This document shows, piece after piece, positions 1 to 10,626 of a stretch of DNA of 64,000 nt. The position numbers and the translations under genes were made by a program. This DNA comes from Collybia mongolica (Eukaryota > Basidiomycota > Agaricomycetes > Agaricales > Clitocybaceae), in assembly GCA_013420905.1 (NCBI GenBank), contig JAAXNY010000001.1, forward strand, positions 620,001 to 684,000, written 5' to 3'. Positions within the stretch are counted from its first letter, which is position 1. The number at the start of each line of letters is the position of its first letter. The notes under the pieces are model-generated. The model was not told where the DNA came from. It saw only the letters and a list, made by a program, of their open reading frames with translations, and did not search any database.

Positions 1-484
1 ACATGTATAAATTTTCTCAGTCACCGACTGGCTTTCTCATTCTCGATGTACCAAAGGCGACCCTTAGCTATTGACAGCTTAGACAGGCGGTGCCTGGTCG
101 GGGAGATTTTGCAGAGTGCGTACACGCCAAACCCGCTTCCTTCCGAACACTCAAGCACTCACTCTTCACCACGGCAACCATTCTTCTCAAATTTGCCGTG
201 TCGCGCGACGGCGGGGCACCAGACTGAGACAATCACCCCGACTTTGTCAAGAGTACGCTGTCGATGATGCGCCCAAATTTCTCGGTAAGGACTGCATGTT
301 TGCGCCCGACAAGTATCCCCTCTTCAAACCAGGTCAACCAAGACAATCAGATTTGCTTTGTTCATTGCTTGTGGTGAGTCAACTATGTATATCAGTACGG
401 TAGCAACCTTGATTTGATCCAGGTCTGTAGGAGTCGACAATCAGCCATTTCCGTGTCGTGGCTGAGCTTGTAAGGCAACCCTGA

Positions 485-705
485 AAATGTGCCACCATCG
501 CCCGTTGGACCGGAGGCCTTGCAGAGGAAGGCTTCACGCAGCATCTTATGCATGTCCGAGATGGTTTCAATCTTGAGGGAATGTATATCATTCTGCTTGA
601 AATCGCAACGACTATTTTAAATATGGGATTCATGACCTCGGATTGGTTTCAGTTCTTGGTCCAACGCAGTCTCGACATAGACTTGGACGTCAAAGCAAGT
701 TGAAG
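485..705 (+). pseudogene. Remnant of an unassigned protein-coding gene
   Basis: An open stretch reads ...ARWTGGLAEEGFTQ... and then ...DWFQFLVQRSLDIDLD, ending in TGA at about 703-705. It looks like real coding sequence because it has balanced composition and is hydrophobic in the middle. A second coding-like stretch lies upstream at about 250-373 (APKFLGKDCMFAPDKYPLF...). It is followed by a plausible intron at 374-422 that starts GTGAGT and ends CCAG. I find no splice site that opens the second exon, because a TGA lies in frame at 482-484. I therefore treat the pair as a decayed or partly deleted gene. The segment from about 397 onward is repeated, with a deletion, at 4.88 kb. I do not recognise the family. 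Confidence 0.3.
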
Positions 706-1759
706 TGTTTCAGAACATGTACATGGTATATGTGTGCGGTCCTCGCCGAATATCACTTTCGTTTCGAAATTAATCAGTCAAGAATAACCTTTACAAGGCA
801 ACTCTGATTAATCTGTTATCAGGATCTTGTGGGTAGTAATACTTCGCGACTCCGCGTGTGCACGGTCGCAACGCATTATCGAAATGCAAAGGTGCGGTTC
901 CGTGGATTACTCTACACATTGGATTATTTATGGTCCTTCCTTAAGTCATCCTGCAATTCGTCGCATGGTCTCCTCCAATACTGACGGTGCCGTCAGTAGG
1001 GTTTGAACCTGCTATGAAGGTATTACTGAGGGAAATCACAGAGAATGAGGAATAAAATATAGATGTTAGATTCAAGCTTTGAACAAAAGACCTACGCATC
1101 TATCGCTAGTCCTGAGGGTAGACAAATTGTCATGGAACGATGCTTCGCTGTGCTATACATGTATTGTAGCCACCAGCAAATCGGGACCCTTCATGGCGGG
1201 GTTCTGTCTAGATTCGGTCTGAAGTGTTCGGCCCAGTTGTCTGGTTTTATGATAATTCTCCATTTCACGTTTAGGAGATAGACGTATCTTGAACGAGCAC
1301 CCAATCCAGATACCATAATCAATGAAAATTTCTAGATGCCACAAACATGATCATTTGTATGATCGTGTGTATTTCTCTATTTCTGGCTGCAGAGAAGCTC
1401 TACGTTGAAGAGGTTATGTCAATCATTTTGAATGCTGAGCTGTCGTCCCTTTCAAGCCTTCTCACTCTTCAATTGTGAGAGAAGCGCTTGTTTGTATCAT
1501 GTCTGCTAAGTATAGCTTCGGACTTGACAGATAATTGGAGAGATTGAGATCATTGGTTTATCACCATTCAACCTGGACAAAGGTCGAGTTGCGTTAACGT
1601 TTCAAACGTGCACTAGTTGAGAACGCGATATGGCCAGCCCTGAAGTGGTCACAAGACGCGAATATTTGATTGGATTCTGAACTCCGCTAGGTGCCACATT
1701 GTTCGAAGATTTGCACAATGGACTAGCCTTGATGAATAATCCACGTAAGCTCCCCCAAT
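706..1759. other. Upstream part of FunK1 duplication unit 1, no gene seen
   Basis: No convincing gene. This stretch is the left-hand copy of a segment repeated at about 4,960-5,450 and 6,620-7,073. Shared anchor phrases are 'gtcaaagcaag', 'cacccaatccag' and 'cacattgttcga'. The copy here keeps its CpG dinucleotides, whereas most of them are TG or CA in the 4.9-6.7 kb copy. It leads directly into the broken FunK1 kinase copy and probably contains its old promoter. Confidence 0.6.
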
Positions 1760-2917
1760 TTGCGCTACCTATCTAACGCAACTAATCCTGCCATGCCTAG
1801 TAACTCATCACCAACCAAACGAAGTTCAGACACCTCGTACAAGTCGTCTCCAAAATCGCGCTTCGCGTCGAACCGTGAGCGCATGTGTAAGGACATGGAA
1901 GGACATTGGATTGGGCCTATGCCCGTCCAAGAATTCCTCAACGTATTTTTGAAATCTTCATCAGAAACGCCACCTCCACCGGAAAAACCGAAGCTGTTCA
2001 GCCAACTGCAGACGCAGACTGAAGAGAAAAAGATGTGCGATCCATTTGTAGCGCGACGTTAGTGCCAAGAATGTCATGATGAAAGAAGACGGCACAGGAT
2101 TTCTCAATGACTGGGATCTCGCGAAGCGTGTCACTAAGGGCGTTCAGGAAGCCCCCAGAGACCATGAGCGCACAGTTAGTACTACCCTCCGTTCGCGCCC
2201 GCTGGTATTAATGTTACCCTTGACACAGGGAACCTGGCAGTTCATATCGACGTTGAACCCTTTTATACCAGGAAAGTTTCACAATGCCCACATGGAGTCC
2301 TTCCATCTCGTGCTCTACCGTGGCATAAAATGTCTGCGGCATACTCCTCTCATCGACACCTGGGCAACGATGGTGGCAGTTTTTGATGAATACTCTGTCG
2401 ACCTGAGCAGCACATGTAGGGGAGGTGAAGCCAAATTTGCAATGTTTATGAACAGAAGGCACATCGGCACCAATTTCTTTTTCACTGACAACATACCCCT
2501 TACCTGCTGGCTCAATATTTACATGGATGCCACAAAGCAATGGATTATCTACGAGATGCCTCCAGAGGTAGCCAATACCTCTGATCTCCAGGATTCCTAT
2601 CTGGACTCATATCCCGCAAGAAGCCCCAGTAGAGCAGGAGCCTCCGGCACCCGTCGCTTCTCACTCTGAAGGACCACAACAAACATGCTGGGGTGTGGAA
2701 GCTCTTACTTGGACACCCCAAGTGGCCCAAGAATGACAAAACGAGCGACCAGGTCTCCCCAATCACCCCTGGATCCCTAGCAGCATCATCGAAGCGCGCG
2801 CGCAACGAGGCTGAGCAGGAATCATCGAATAAAAAAAAGAAGTCAATGGGCAGTCACCTCAATCCAGTACAGGGAAGCACGCTGTGGCAGAGCCATACTT
2901 CATCAAGCCGTGGCTAG
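1760..2917 (+). pseudogene. FunK1-type protein kinase pseudogene with a ~1.2-kb internal deletion
   Basis: This is a broken paralogue of the kinase gene at 7.5-9.9 kb. The N-terminal part (1760-2062) matches the intact gene through ...CKDMEGHWIGPMPVQEFL and a proline-rich stretch. After 'ccatttgta' it jumps to the catalytic loop and activation region (2054-2669: ...SAKNVMMKEDGTGFLNDWDLAK). The nucleotide-binding lobe and the middle of the kinase, about 1.2 kb, are missing. The reading frame is broken at the junction and again near 2,670. The last segment (2693-2917) encodes the same basic KRARNEAEQESSNKKKKS tail as the intact gene. The product cannot be a kinase because the ATP-binding lobe is absent. 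The flanks on both sides are also duplicated, so it arose by segmental tandem duplication rather than retroposition. Confidence 0.85.
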
Positions 2918-3314
2918 GATAGTATCGACTATGCTCCTGAGACTGATTCAACACAGAAAATCTGTTTACGTAGGCTCGTTAGTCGTGTATAAACTTGTAT
3001 ATTATCATCTCTTCAACGCTGGCTTTGACAAAATGTTGCAACATTCAGCGTTTCCGATACCCGAGTACGGTAGCCTGATCGTGTTCAACGTTCACGACAA
3101 TAAGTATATAAAGTTTTGCATTAGCCAGGTCCAAGCCTGGGGAGCCATGCACCTCAAACACCTCAAGTTGAGTCCAGCACCTGAAGCTGTAAGTCCAAGT
3201 ATGTCTGGCTAAACTGCATGACTCTATAGAAAATATTTGACTTTGGTATCTAGCCTTCTATATCAGGAAGTATGATCTGGGTAAAAAAAAAAAAGCATCT
3301 GAGTGGTATACACC
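2918..3314. other. 3' flank of FunK1 duplication unit 1
   Basis: Non-coding. Similar to 9,908-10,190 downstream of the intact FunK1 gene (shared 'gattcaacacagaaaat', 'tccaagcctggggagcc'), so the duplication includes the 3' flank and ends near 3.2 kb. The unit is followed by the A-tail end of a retroposon. Confidence 0.6.
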
Positions 3315-3328
3315 AACCTTTTTCAATT

Positions 3329-4284
3329 TTTTTTTTTTTTTTTTTTTTTTTTGGTCAAATAATATTAAGTGCATGTGGGTTTGACCCAGCTACATGCGGG
3401 CATAGACACCTATTACCACTAAGTAATCTGTAATGAGCCATCAGGGTGGAACTGTACACTAAGTTGCTCTCCAGGTCATATTACTGGTCTAGACTGAGGA
3501 TACCTGCAGTCCAATGGTATTGTACTGTACCATGTCTGAACCTCCCAACACCTTAAAGGTTTGCCTTTGCTTGTTGGGGCATGGTCCCCTCCCTTCACGT
3601 TGGTACCCCATTCCACTCCCCCCCTGGTATTTTCAGGGCGCCCTGGAAACCCATTACTCCCCCCCAGTGTTGAAGATAAATGTCCAAACTAAATGAACAA
3701 CCCATACCTCAAACCTGCTCCCCCTCTCCTGAATCCCCCCTATTACTTTCCCCCCTGTTCCAAACCGCTCTCCCAAAGCAATGACTCCCCTCATAATGAG
3801 GCTGCCAAATCCCACCATTGGTCGATAAACTGGCATTCTCCCCAAGAGGTGTGCTCTGTGCAGGGACAGTAGCTGATTGGGGGCCAGACCCCTTCCTCCT
3901 TTTGTATTTGGGCATAGTGGTTAAGCAAGTACGAATAAATCGTCGAGAATGTTGGCGGTGACGCTCCCTAAGGATCTGTGCGAAGCAGAGTACTAGAGTT
4001 GTGGTGTCCTCATGTGGCCTGGTAGTTGATGAGGTGGATGTGAACAGATTAGTGAAGCCCCCAGTACAGGCAAGATGAGATGACCCTGCAGATAGTCAGG
4101 ATCAGCTCTGATAAGTTAAAAATTTGGATATGGTATAAAAGGATGGTGGCCCAGGCCGAAAGAGTGGTCTGATGAAAGGCAATGTCGATTAGGGATGAGG
4201 TGTTAGGTAGTTTAGGGACGACCTAGTGCAGGAGGGACGAATTCCCACGGTCAGATGGTGGTGGTAAAAGATCAAGAAGCATCG
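3329..4284 (-). mobile_element. Short non-autonomous retroposon, copy 1 (family 'C' in this annotation)
   Basis: This 0.95-kb insert lies on the minus strand. Its 3' end is an A-tail, seen as a run of about 26 T at 3327-3352. The 14-bp target duplication AACCTTTTTCAATT is present at 3315-3328 and again at 4285-4298. A second copy lies in the opposite orientation at 38,006-38,958 with its own, different target duplication. The 5' end begins GATGCTTYTTGATC and then TTTTACCACCACC, close to the 5' leader of the LINE at 41.6 kb. Both copies start at the same base, so this is a full-length short element rather than a truncated LINE. Small open frames in both copies share ...RGVIALGE and GKVIGGIQERGSRFEVWVVH, which I do not recognise. 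It probably relied on LINE machinery in trans. Confidence 0.8.
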
Positions 4285-4298
4285 AACCTTTTTCAATT

Positions 4299-4880
4299 CC
4301 CTTTCAAAACTGTACCAGTGGGTCATCCATGGGTTGAAGAATAGAGTACTTACTTTAGCAAAGAATGTATAATGCATATATTACACTTCCATTTGCTGTG
4401 ATGTTGAGATAAATTGCAAAGTGAATTCATGGATTATAGAACATATAGTCTACTGATAGGTTCCATGTGTTGCATAATGTGCGGCATATCTGGATCCATT
4501 GTCATAATGGAAAGGATTCTATGTTGGTTCAGATTGTACAATCCATGGAGATCTTGGTATGATGCATCATTTTTTTTTGTTGTACAAGATATTCAGAACA
4601 AATTGTCAATGCTTTACAGTTTGGTCAGTAATTATCTTCTTTCTTAAGTTTTATATAGACCATTCACATCCAAATAAATTACTATTAATTACAAATCAAA
4701 CCATCCTGAGCAAATCTGAGTCCTGACATGAGCAAATCAATGCTGCCATCTAGGTCAAGGCATGATCAAGCAGACATGTTCTATAAGACAGAATATATCC
4801 CTCACCCCTTACCTTTACATGTATCATCATGGCAGTATTGCTCATGTCTTCCCTTACTTGGACTGTATCACTCCTCCAGT
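4299..4880. other. AT-rich spacer, nothing recognised
   Basis: No gene or repeat signature found. Composition is AT-rich with few CpGs. The start of duplication unit 2 is near 4,881, where the phrase 'gtagcaaccttgatttgat' matches 400-418. Confidence 0.5.
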
Positions 4881-7073
4881 ATTGTAGCAACCTTGATTTG
4901 ATTTAGGTCTGTAGGGGAATTGGTCTGGCAATAGCTGTATTTAGAGGGGTTCTTGGATGTCAAAGCAAGGTAAAGTGTGTATGTACATGGTATATGTTAG
5001 AACTGACCATATGCATCTCCATATACTCTCCTTATTGTTCTAGCACATATATATAGGAGAGTAGATAGCCCTGAAGTCCCCAGTTACTTACTTTGGACTT
5101 CAGCTGTTGGCTGTCATAGACATCCCTGCACCTTCCTATTCTAATAGTATATGTGTGCAGTCCTCACTAAATATCACTTTTGTTTTGAGATTGATCATTT
5201 AAGAGTAAACATTATAAGGCAACTCTGATCAATTCATTATCAAGATCTTGTGGGTAATAATACTTTGCAACCCTGTGTGTACACAGGCACAACACATTGT
5301 CAAAATGCAAAGGGGCAGTTCTGTGGATTACTCTATGCATTGGATTACTTATGGCCCTTCCTTAAAGTCATACTGCAAATCATGTAGTGAGATATATCAG
5401 ATTTGATCTTTAAACAAAAAACCTGTGCATCTATTGTTAGTCCTATGAGTGGAAACAGTCATTTCTATTCCATGAGCACCCAGGAAGAGGCCAAATTTAG
5501 AATCAGAGCCACTGCTCGAGGGCATACACTATATGCATCACATGGGGTGCTAATGTCTTGCAAGACAACAGTGCCCCTCACATTGAGGCATTTCCTGTCA
5601 TTGAGATTGGCTAGCAGAATGTTTGGGTATCTGCATAAGATGTGAGTGAATTGAATGAATTCACCAGAGTGGGGTAGCAGACAGACAATATATATACTAT
5701 ACTATGGCATCTGGAAATCAATTCAAGGCCCTATAATCTCCTGTTCTGCAAGAGGCTTCATGTGGAAAAACATGCATGGAGCATATGAAATAGGAGAGTA
5801 CTGGACTAGCATACCAAACTATGAACATAGGGCTAAATGTGGCATCTGTGGTAATATAGAAACAATGGAACATATACTCCTAAGCTCTGAAGAATCACAG
5901 GCCATCAAAACAATCTGGAAGTTAACAAAAAAGCTTTGGCTTAAAAGAGAGGAAGAATGGCCAGAAATCAGATATGGTACAATCCTGGGATGCAATTTCT
6001 CAAATTTCAAAAACCAAAAGAGGAGACTGCCACAAGGAAAAAACCAACTCTTCACAATCCTAATAACTGAAGGAGCACACCTTATATGGAAAATTAGATG
6101 TGAAAGAGCAATACAAAGGCTTGAAGATCCTGAAAAATGGCACACTAAGGAAGAGATAGAGAGCAAATGGCTATACACTATCAATAAATGGCTCAAGTTT
6201 GACAGGCTACTGACTGATATACCAAGATATGATAAAAAAGCACTAAAAGAGAAAACAGTACTTGAAACATGGAGCAGTATCCTTCAGGATGAAGAAAATC
6301 TGCCTGATAACTTGATCAGGCAGTCAGGGGTTTTAGTGGGTATGCCTTCTCATTGTCCTTGTGGTTGAAACTGGTGACTGGCCTTGGCAAGTCACTGGTG
6401 AGAAGGTGAGCCCCACACTGCTGACATGGGGTGCCTAAATGCATTTCCTCTGGGTGACTTATTTCTTTTTCTTGATGAGTGAAAATCCCATGAAACTCAG
6501 CATGTGTTGGGGGCTTGACCTTGTCAGTTGCCCACCACAGTTTCACTTCACCAAAAAAAAAAAAAAAGACATACATTATGGCAAAGCGGTGAGCTAATGA
6601 GATACATCCAAGCAACAGCTTAGGAAATTGGTGTACCTTGGACAAGCACCCAATCCAGAATCAATGAAAATTTCTGGATGCAACACTTGTATGTTTGTAT
6701 ATATTTCTCTATTCTTGGCTACAGAGAAGCTCTAGCTTGAAGAGCTATGTCAATCTATTGAGCTCTCATCCCTTTTGAGTCTTTTCATTCTTCAATTGTG
6801 AGAGAAGCACCTGCTAGTATCATGTCCACCAAGCATAACTTCGGACTTGAGAGATAATTGGAAAGATTGAGATCGTCAGTTTATTACCAACCAACCTTTA
6901 ACCACCCTAAACGAAGACCAAGTCTGCGTTGCGTTATGTAACGTTTGGAAGATGCATTGTGATGGAGAACGTTAACGTGATATGGCCACAAGACGCGAAT
7001 ATTTGATTGGATTCTGAACTCCGCTGGGTGCCACATTGTTCGATGATTTGCACAATGGACTGGAATTGATGAG
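4881..7073. repeat. Duplication unit 2, upstream part (CpG-depleted copy of ~397-1735)
   Basis: This is the second copy of the FunK1 upstream segment, interrupted by a LINE fragment at about 5.5-6.57 kb. Alignment by eye with 397-1735 shows that most differences in the 4.9-5.45 kb part are CG to TG or CA. An example is the 'gtgtgcggtcctcgccgaatat' region at 735-756, which here reads with 'gcag' and 'cact' at the CpG sites. From about 6.8 kb on, the copy keeps its CpGs. It ends where a foldback insert begins at 7,074. Confidence 0.65.
5655..6568 (+). mobile_element. 5'-truncated LINE: C-terminal domain of ORF2 plus A-tail
   Basis: An open frame at 5655-6368 encodes 237 residues that resemble the C-terminal, post-reverse-transcriptase region of Agaricomycete non-LTR retrotransposons. 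It has ...RGFMWKNMHGAYEIGEYW, then a knuckle with CGIC and MEHIL spacing, then ...KLWLKREEEWPEIRYGTILGC. The frame is followed by about 190 bp of 3' UTR and a run of 15 A at 6553-6567, so this is the 3' end of a LINE inserted on the plus strand. No endonuclease or reverse-transcriptase domain is present, so it is a dead fragment. It lies inside duplication unit 2 and is absent from unit 1. I could not define a target duplication. Confidence 0.7.
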
Positions 7074-7489
7074 TTTGTCCCAGGGGAGTCCTACCGGGAA
7101 ATTCCGAGCCCTCACTTCTGCCAAGTTTCGCCCATCATTATGTTCGGGGTCCTTTCCTCATTGGGCAGGTGCCATCAGTCCCAACTGATAAGAGACAATC
7201 TCCCTTGTCGACTTCGCTTGCCAACTTCTTGTCCAATCACATATCACCACAGTAGAAGGAATAGCACTCGGACTTGGTGAGAGGAACACCACAGATTGGC
7301 GAGATCAGTATGGTTGGCCGCAGAGCGATGCGATTGATGCGGTGGGCGCAGGTGACACGTCGAACATATATCTAAATACTTCGGACTGATGGCACCTGCC
7401 CAATGAGGAAAGGACCCCGAGCGTAGATGAACGAAACTTGAGAGAAGTGAAGGCGTCGGAATCTTCCGGTGGGACTCCCCTGGTTTGTC
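7074..7489. repeat. Foldback (inverted-repeat) insert just upstream of FunK1
   Basis: Two arms of about 110 bp, 7076-7184 and 7381-7487, are imperfect reverse complements. The shared core includes GGGGTCCTTTCCTCATTGGG and the outer ends share GGGGAGTCC. They are separated by about 195 bp. The duplicate locus lacks the block: 'ttgatgaataatccacg' at 1731-1747 reads straight through. The block was therefore inserted in unit 2 or removed from unit 1. It sits within 60-470 bp of the kinase start codon, so it forms part of the promoter or leader. Confidence 0.65.
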
Positions 7490-7547
7490 CATCGCCAAAC
7501 GTCGTATATATAACAGGATAATCCACGTAGGTACCCCCAATTGTGCC

Positions 7548-9907
7548 ATGTCTTTTAACGCAGCTAATCCTGTGATGTCTAGTCGTTCGTCACCAATCAG
7601 ACGAAGTTTGGACCGCTCGCTCGAGTCGTCTCCAACATCGCGCTGCGCGTCTAACCGCGAGCGCATGTGTAAGGACATGGAGGGACGTTGGATTGGGCCT
7701 ATGCCCGTCCAAGACTTCCTCAACGAGTTTCTTAGATTTCCACCGGAAACACCACCTCCACCTCCACCGAAAAGACCGAAGCTGTTCAAAAAACTGAAGA
7801 CGCAGACGGAAGAAAAGAAGATGTATGCTCCATTTGTACGTCGCTCTAATTGCGCCCCCACTTTCCGCCCAACAAACCTCCCACAGATAAAAACCGTCTC
7901 AGGTTCTAAGCTGAATCTTATACCTGGATTCAAGATCATCAACACATCCTCGCATCCCGATATCAACTCCCGTTCTGGGTGCAAGATCAAGCCAGACCCA
8001 TCGATGTACCGCTCAGACCTCGACACGTCGATAAAAGTCACGCAGTTCGACAAGCTGGAGCTCCATTTTGAGTTCAAGCTCAACGACAACAGCGACGACC
8101 CTTTCCGCGACCCTACATCGTCTGACGATGACCGCAACACGTGGGAGTTTGAGGCGCAAACTGGCAAAGGTAGGGATTGCCGGGGACAGCTCACAAGCTA
8201 TTCTACGGAATGGTGCTCGCGGCAGTACCGTACTTTCGCATTCACGGTCCTGATCATCGGCTCTAGCGCGCGGTTGATTCGCTGGGACCGCTCAGCAGCG
8301 GTCGTGTCGGAGAAGTTCAACTACAAGTCGAACGCGCAGCCATTGGTGGACTTTCTCTGGTATTTCACACGGTTGGACGACGTCGGTCGCGGAAAGGACG
8401 ACACGGTGCGCGAAGCCACTGTGGAGGAGACGATAATTGCACATGATAAGCTGAAGAAATGGAAGCCCAAGATGGAACGGAGTGTTGTTGTATTCACGGT
8501 AAGGGTGGATGGCAAAGACCGGGATTTTATCGGGTGGGGCTCTATGGCAGACGCCGGGTCGCTGATAGGCCGGGCAACGCGCGCTTACCCTGTGTGGGAC
8601 ATACAAGAACAAGCTCTTCGATTCCTCAAGGACTCGTGGCGCGGTGTGTACTTCGAGCGGGAATCGGACATCTTACGAACGCTCAACGAGGCTGGTGTGC
8701 GGAATGTCCCACAACTCATTTGTGGTGGGGACGTCGATGGTCATTGGCATGCTACCCATTCACACTTGTTCGCGGCCAATTTTACAGATGAAGCGACTGG
8801 GCTAAAGAGGATGCCGTGGAAGTGCGGGATGCATAGCATCGTGCAACGCATCCACCACCATTTCGTTAGCAGAGATATTGTGTTGCATCTGGTAGAATTT
8901 AACACATCGAAAGACCTAATGCAGGTGGTGTATCATGCGTTCATTGGTACATTTTCTCTCCCTCACATGCCAACCATGCTAATATTGCCTCAGCTCACAA
9001 AGATGCATACGAAATATGCAGCATCCTTCACCGCGACATTAGTGCCAAGAATGTTATGATCAAAGAAGACGGCACAGGATTTCTCAATGACTGGGATCTC
9101 GCGAAGCGTGTCACTAAGGGCGTTCAGGAAGCCCCCAGAGACCATGAGCGCACAGTTAGTACTACTCTCCGTTCGCGCCCGCTGGTATTAATGTTACCCT
9201 TGGCACAGGGTACCTGGCAGTTCATATCGACGTTGAACCTTCTTAAACCAGGAAAGTTTCACAATGCCCAGGATGACATGGAGTCCTTCTTCCACCTTGT
9301 GCTCTATCATGGCATAAAATATCTGCGACATACTCCTCTCGTCGACGCCCGGGAAACGATGGTAGCAGTTTTTGATGAATACTCTGTCGACCCGAGCGGC
9401 ACATGTAGGGGAGGCGAAGCCAAACTTGCAATGTTTATGCTTAGAAGGCATATTGGCACTGATTTTGAATTCATCGGCAACATACCCCTTAACTACTGGC
9501 TCACTTTCTACATGGACGCCATAAAGCAATGGATCAACTACGAAATGCCCCCTGCGCAACCCAAACACAACCTATTCAAGGATCCTGACTTTGACCACAT
9601 TGGCATCACTCTACCCCAACCCCAATCTGCTCCACTTGACCCCTCTAGTTTAATCCTCAATGATCATAACCAACTCGCCACTGTTTGGGCAAAGTTACTT
9701 AAACATCCTAAATGGCCTACCAATGACAAAACGAGCGACCAGGTACCCCCAATCACCCTTGGATCCCTAGCAGCGTCGTCGAAACGCGCGCGCAATGAGG
9801 CCGAGCAGGAATCGTCGAATAAAAGAAAGAAGTCCATGGGCAGCCATTACAATCCAGTGCAGGGGAGCACGCTGTGGCAGAGCCATAATTCGTTAGGCAG
9901 TGGCTAG
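7548..9907 (+). CDS. FunK1-type protein kinase
   Basis: A fungal-specific serine/threonine kinase-like protein (FunK1 family), expanded in Agaricomycetes and of unknown substrate. Two exons: 7548-8946 and 8994-9907, with a 47-nt intron (GTAC...CTCAG). The frame joins exactly, giving 770 aa. Visible landmarks are the family N-terminal ...CKDMEGRWIGPMPVQDF, RGQLTSY, ...RLIRWDRSAAVV and a nucleotide-lobe lysine in RFLKDSW. The catalytic loop HRDIS is at about residues 479-483, with the partner Asn 486, and the metal-binding Asp is in LNDWD at about 499-501. GTWQFIS follows. The tail is basic (KRARN...NKRKK), which may be a nuclear signal. An upstream in-frame ATG at 7485 exists, but it lies in the foldback insert; 7548 is preferred because homology starts there. 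A dead paralogue lies at 1.76-2.92 kb. All key kinase residues are present, so it could be active. Confidence 0.85.
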
Positions 9908-10626
9908 TAAAGTGTTGTCCATGCTCCTGAAATGATTCAACACAGAAAATGTGTTTATGTAGACTCGTTATCCGTCTTTATTTTATTTTTTGTATATTAT
10001 CATCTCTTCATGATCAACCACTGGCTTTGGCAAAGAGTCGCAAAATCCAGCGATTCCGATACCCGAGTACGGTGGCCTGATCGCGTTCGACGTTCACAAC
10101 AAAAGTATATGAAGTTGGCGTTAGCTAGGTCCAAGCCTGGGGAGCCGTAAGCCTCAAAAGCCTCAAGTTGAGCTCGGCGCCTGAGCTGCTTCTGGGTGGG
10201 TTTCCGAACCCTGATCGACCTCAGTCGTAAGGCTTGACATCGCTCAACTCAGTCGTGTTCACTGTTACCTGCAATTAAAATACACCGAGGGGGGATAAGC
10301 CATGTAGCGATCATGGCATGAAAAATCCGGGATCAAGTGAGAGAGTTGGTAGTTTGGGCACTCAATACAGTAGAAATGAGCCCCTAACAATCATCAGAAA
10401 GGGACTGCAACTGATTTTCTCAGAAGTCTCACATACAGGTTTTTAAGCATCAGCCGAAAGGCGCACGACACGCAGAACATCAACATTATTTTTCTTTATC
10501 CTACAGGAACGATACGTTTCGATAACAGAACTGAAATCCTCACCTTGTAACTTCGGCATCTCAATATTATGTTCTCGCTTGATCAAGATTCAAAGCAGAT
10601 CGATCCAAATAATATATCTTGCAGAA
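9908..10626. other. Intergenic, between convergent FunK1 and kinase-like genes
   Basis: Contains the 3' flank of the FunK1 duplication (to about 10,200). The rest is unique sequence with no recognised feature. The two flanking genes converge here. Confidence 0.5.

Noticed and set aside
7244..8194. 316-aa minus-strand open frame
   Set aside because: It lies antisense to the FunK1 N-terminal exon, which has family motifs and a paralogue. The antisense frame has low-complexity Ser/Leu runs and no domain.
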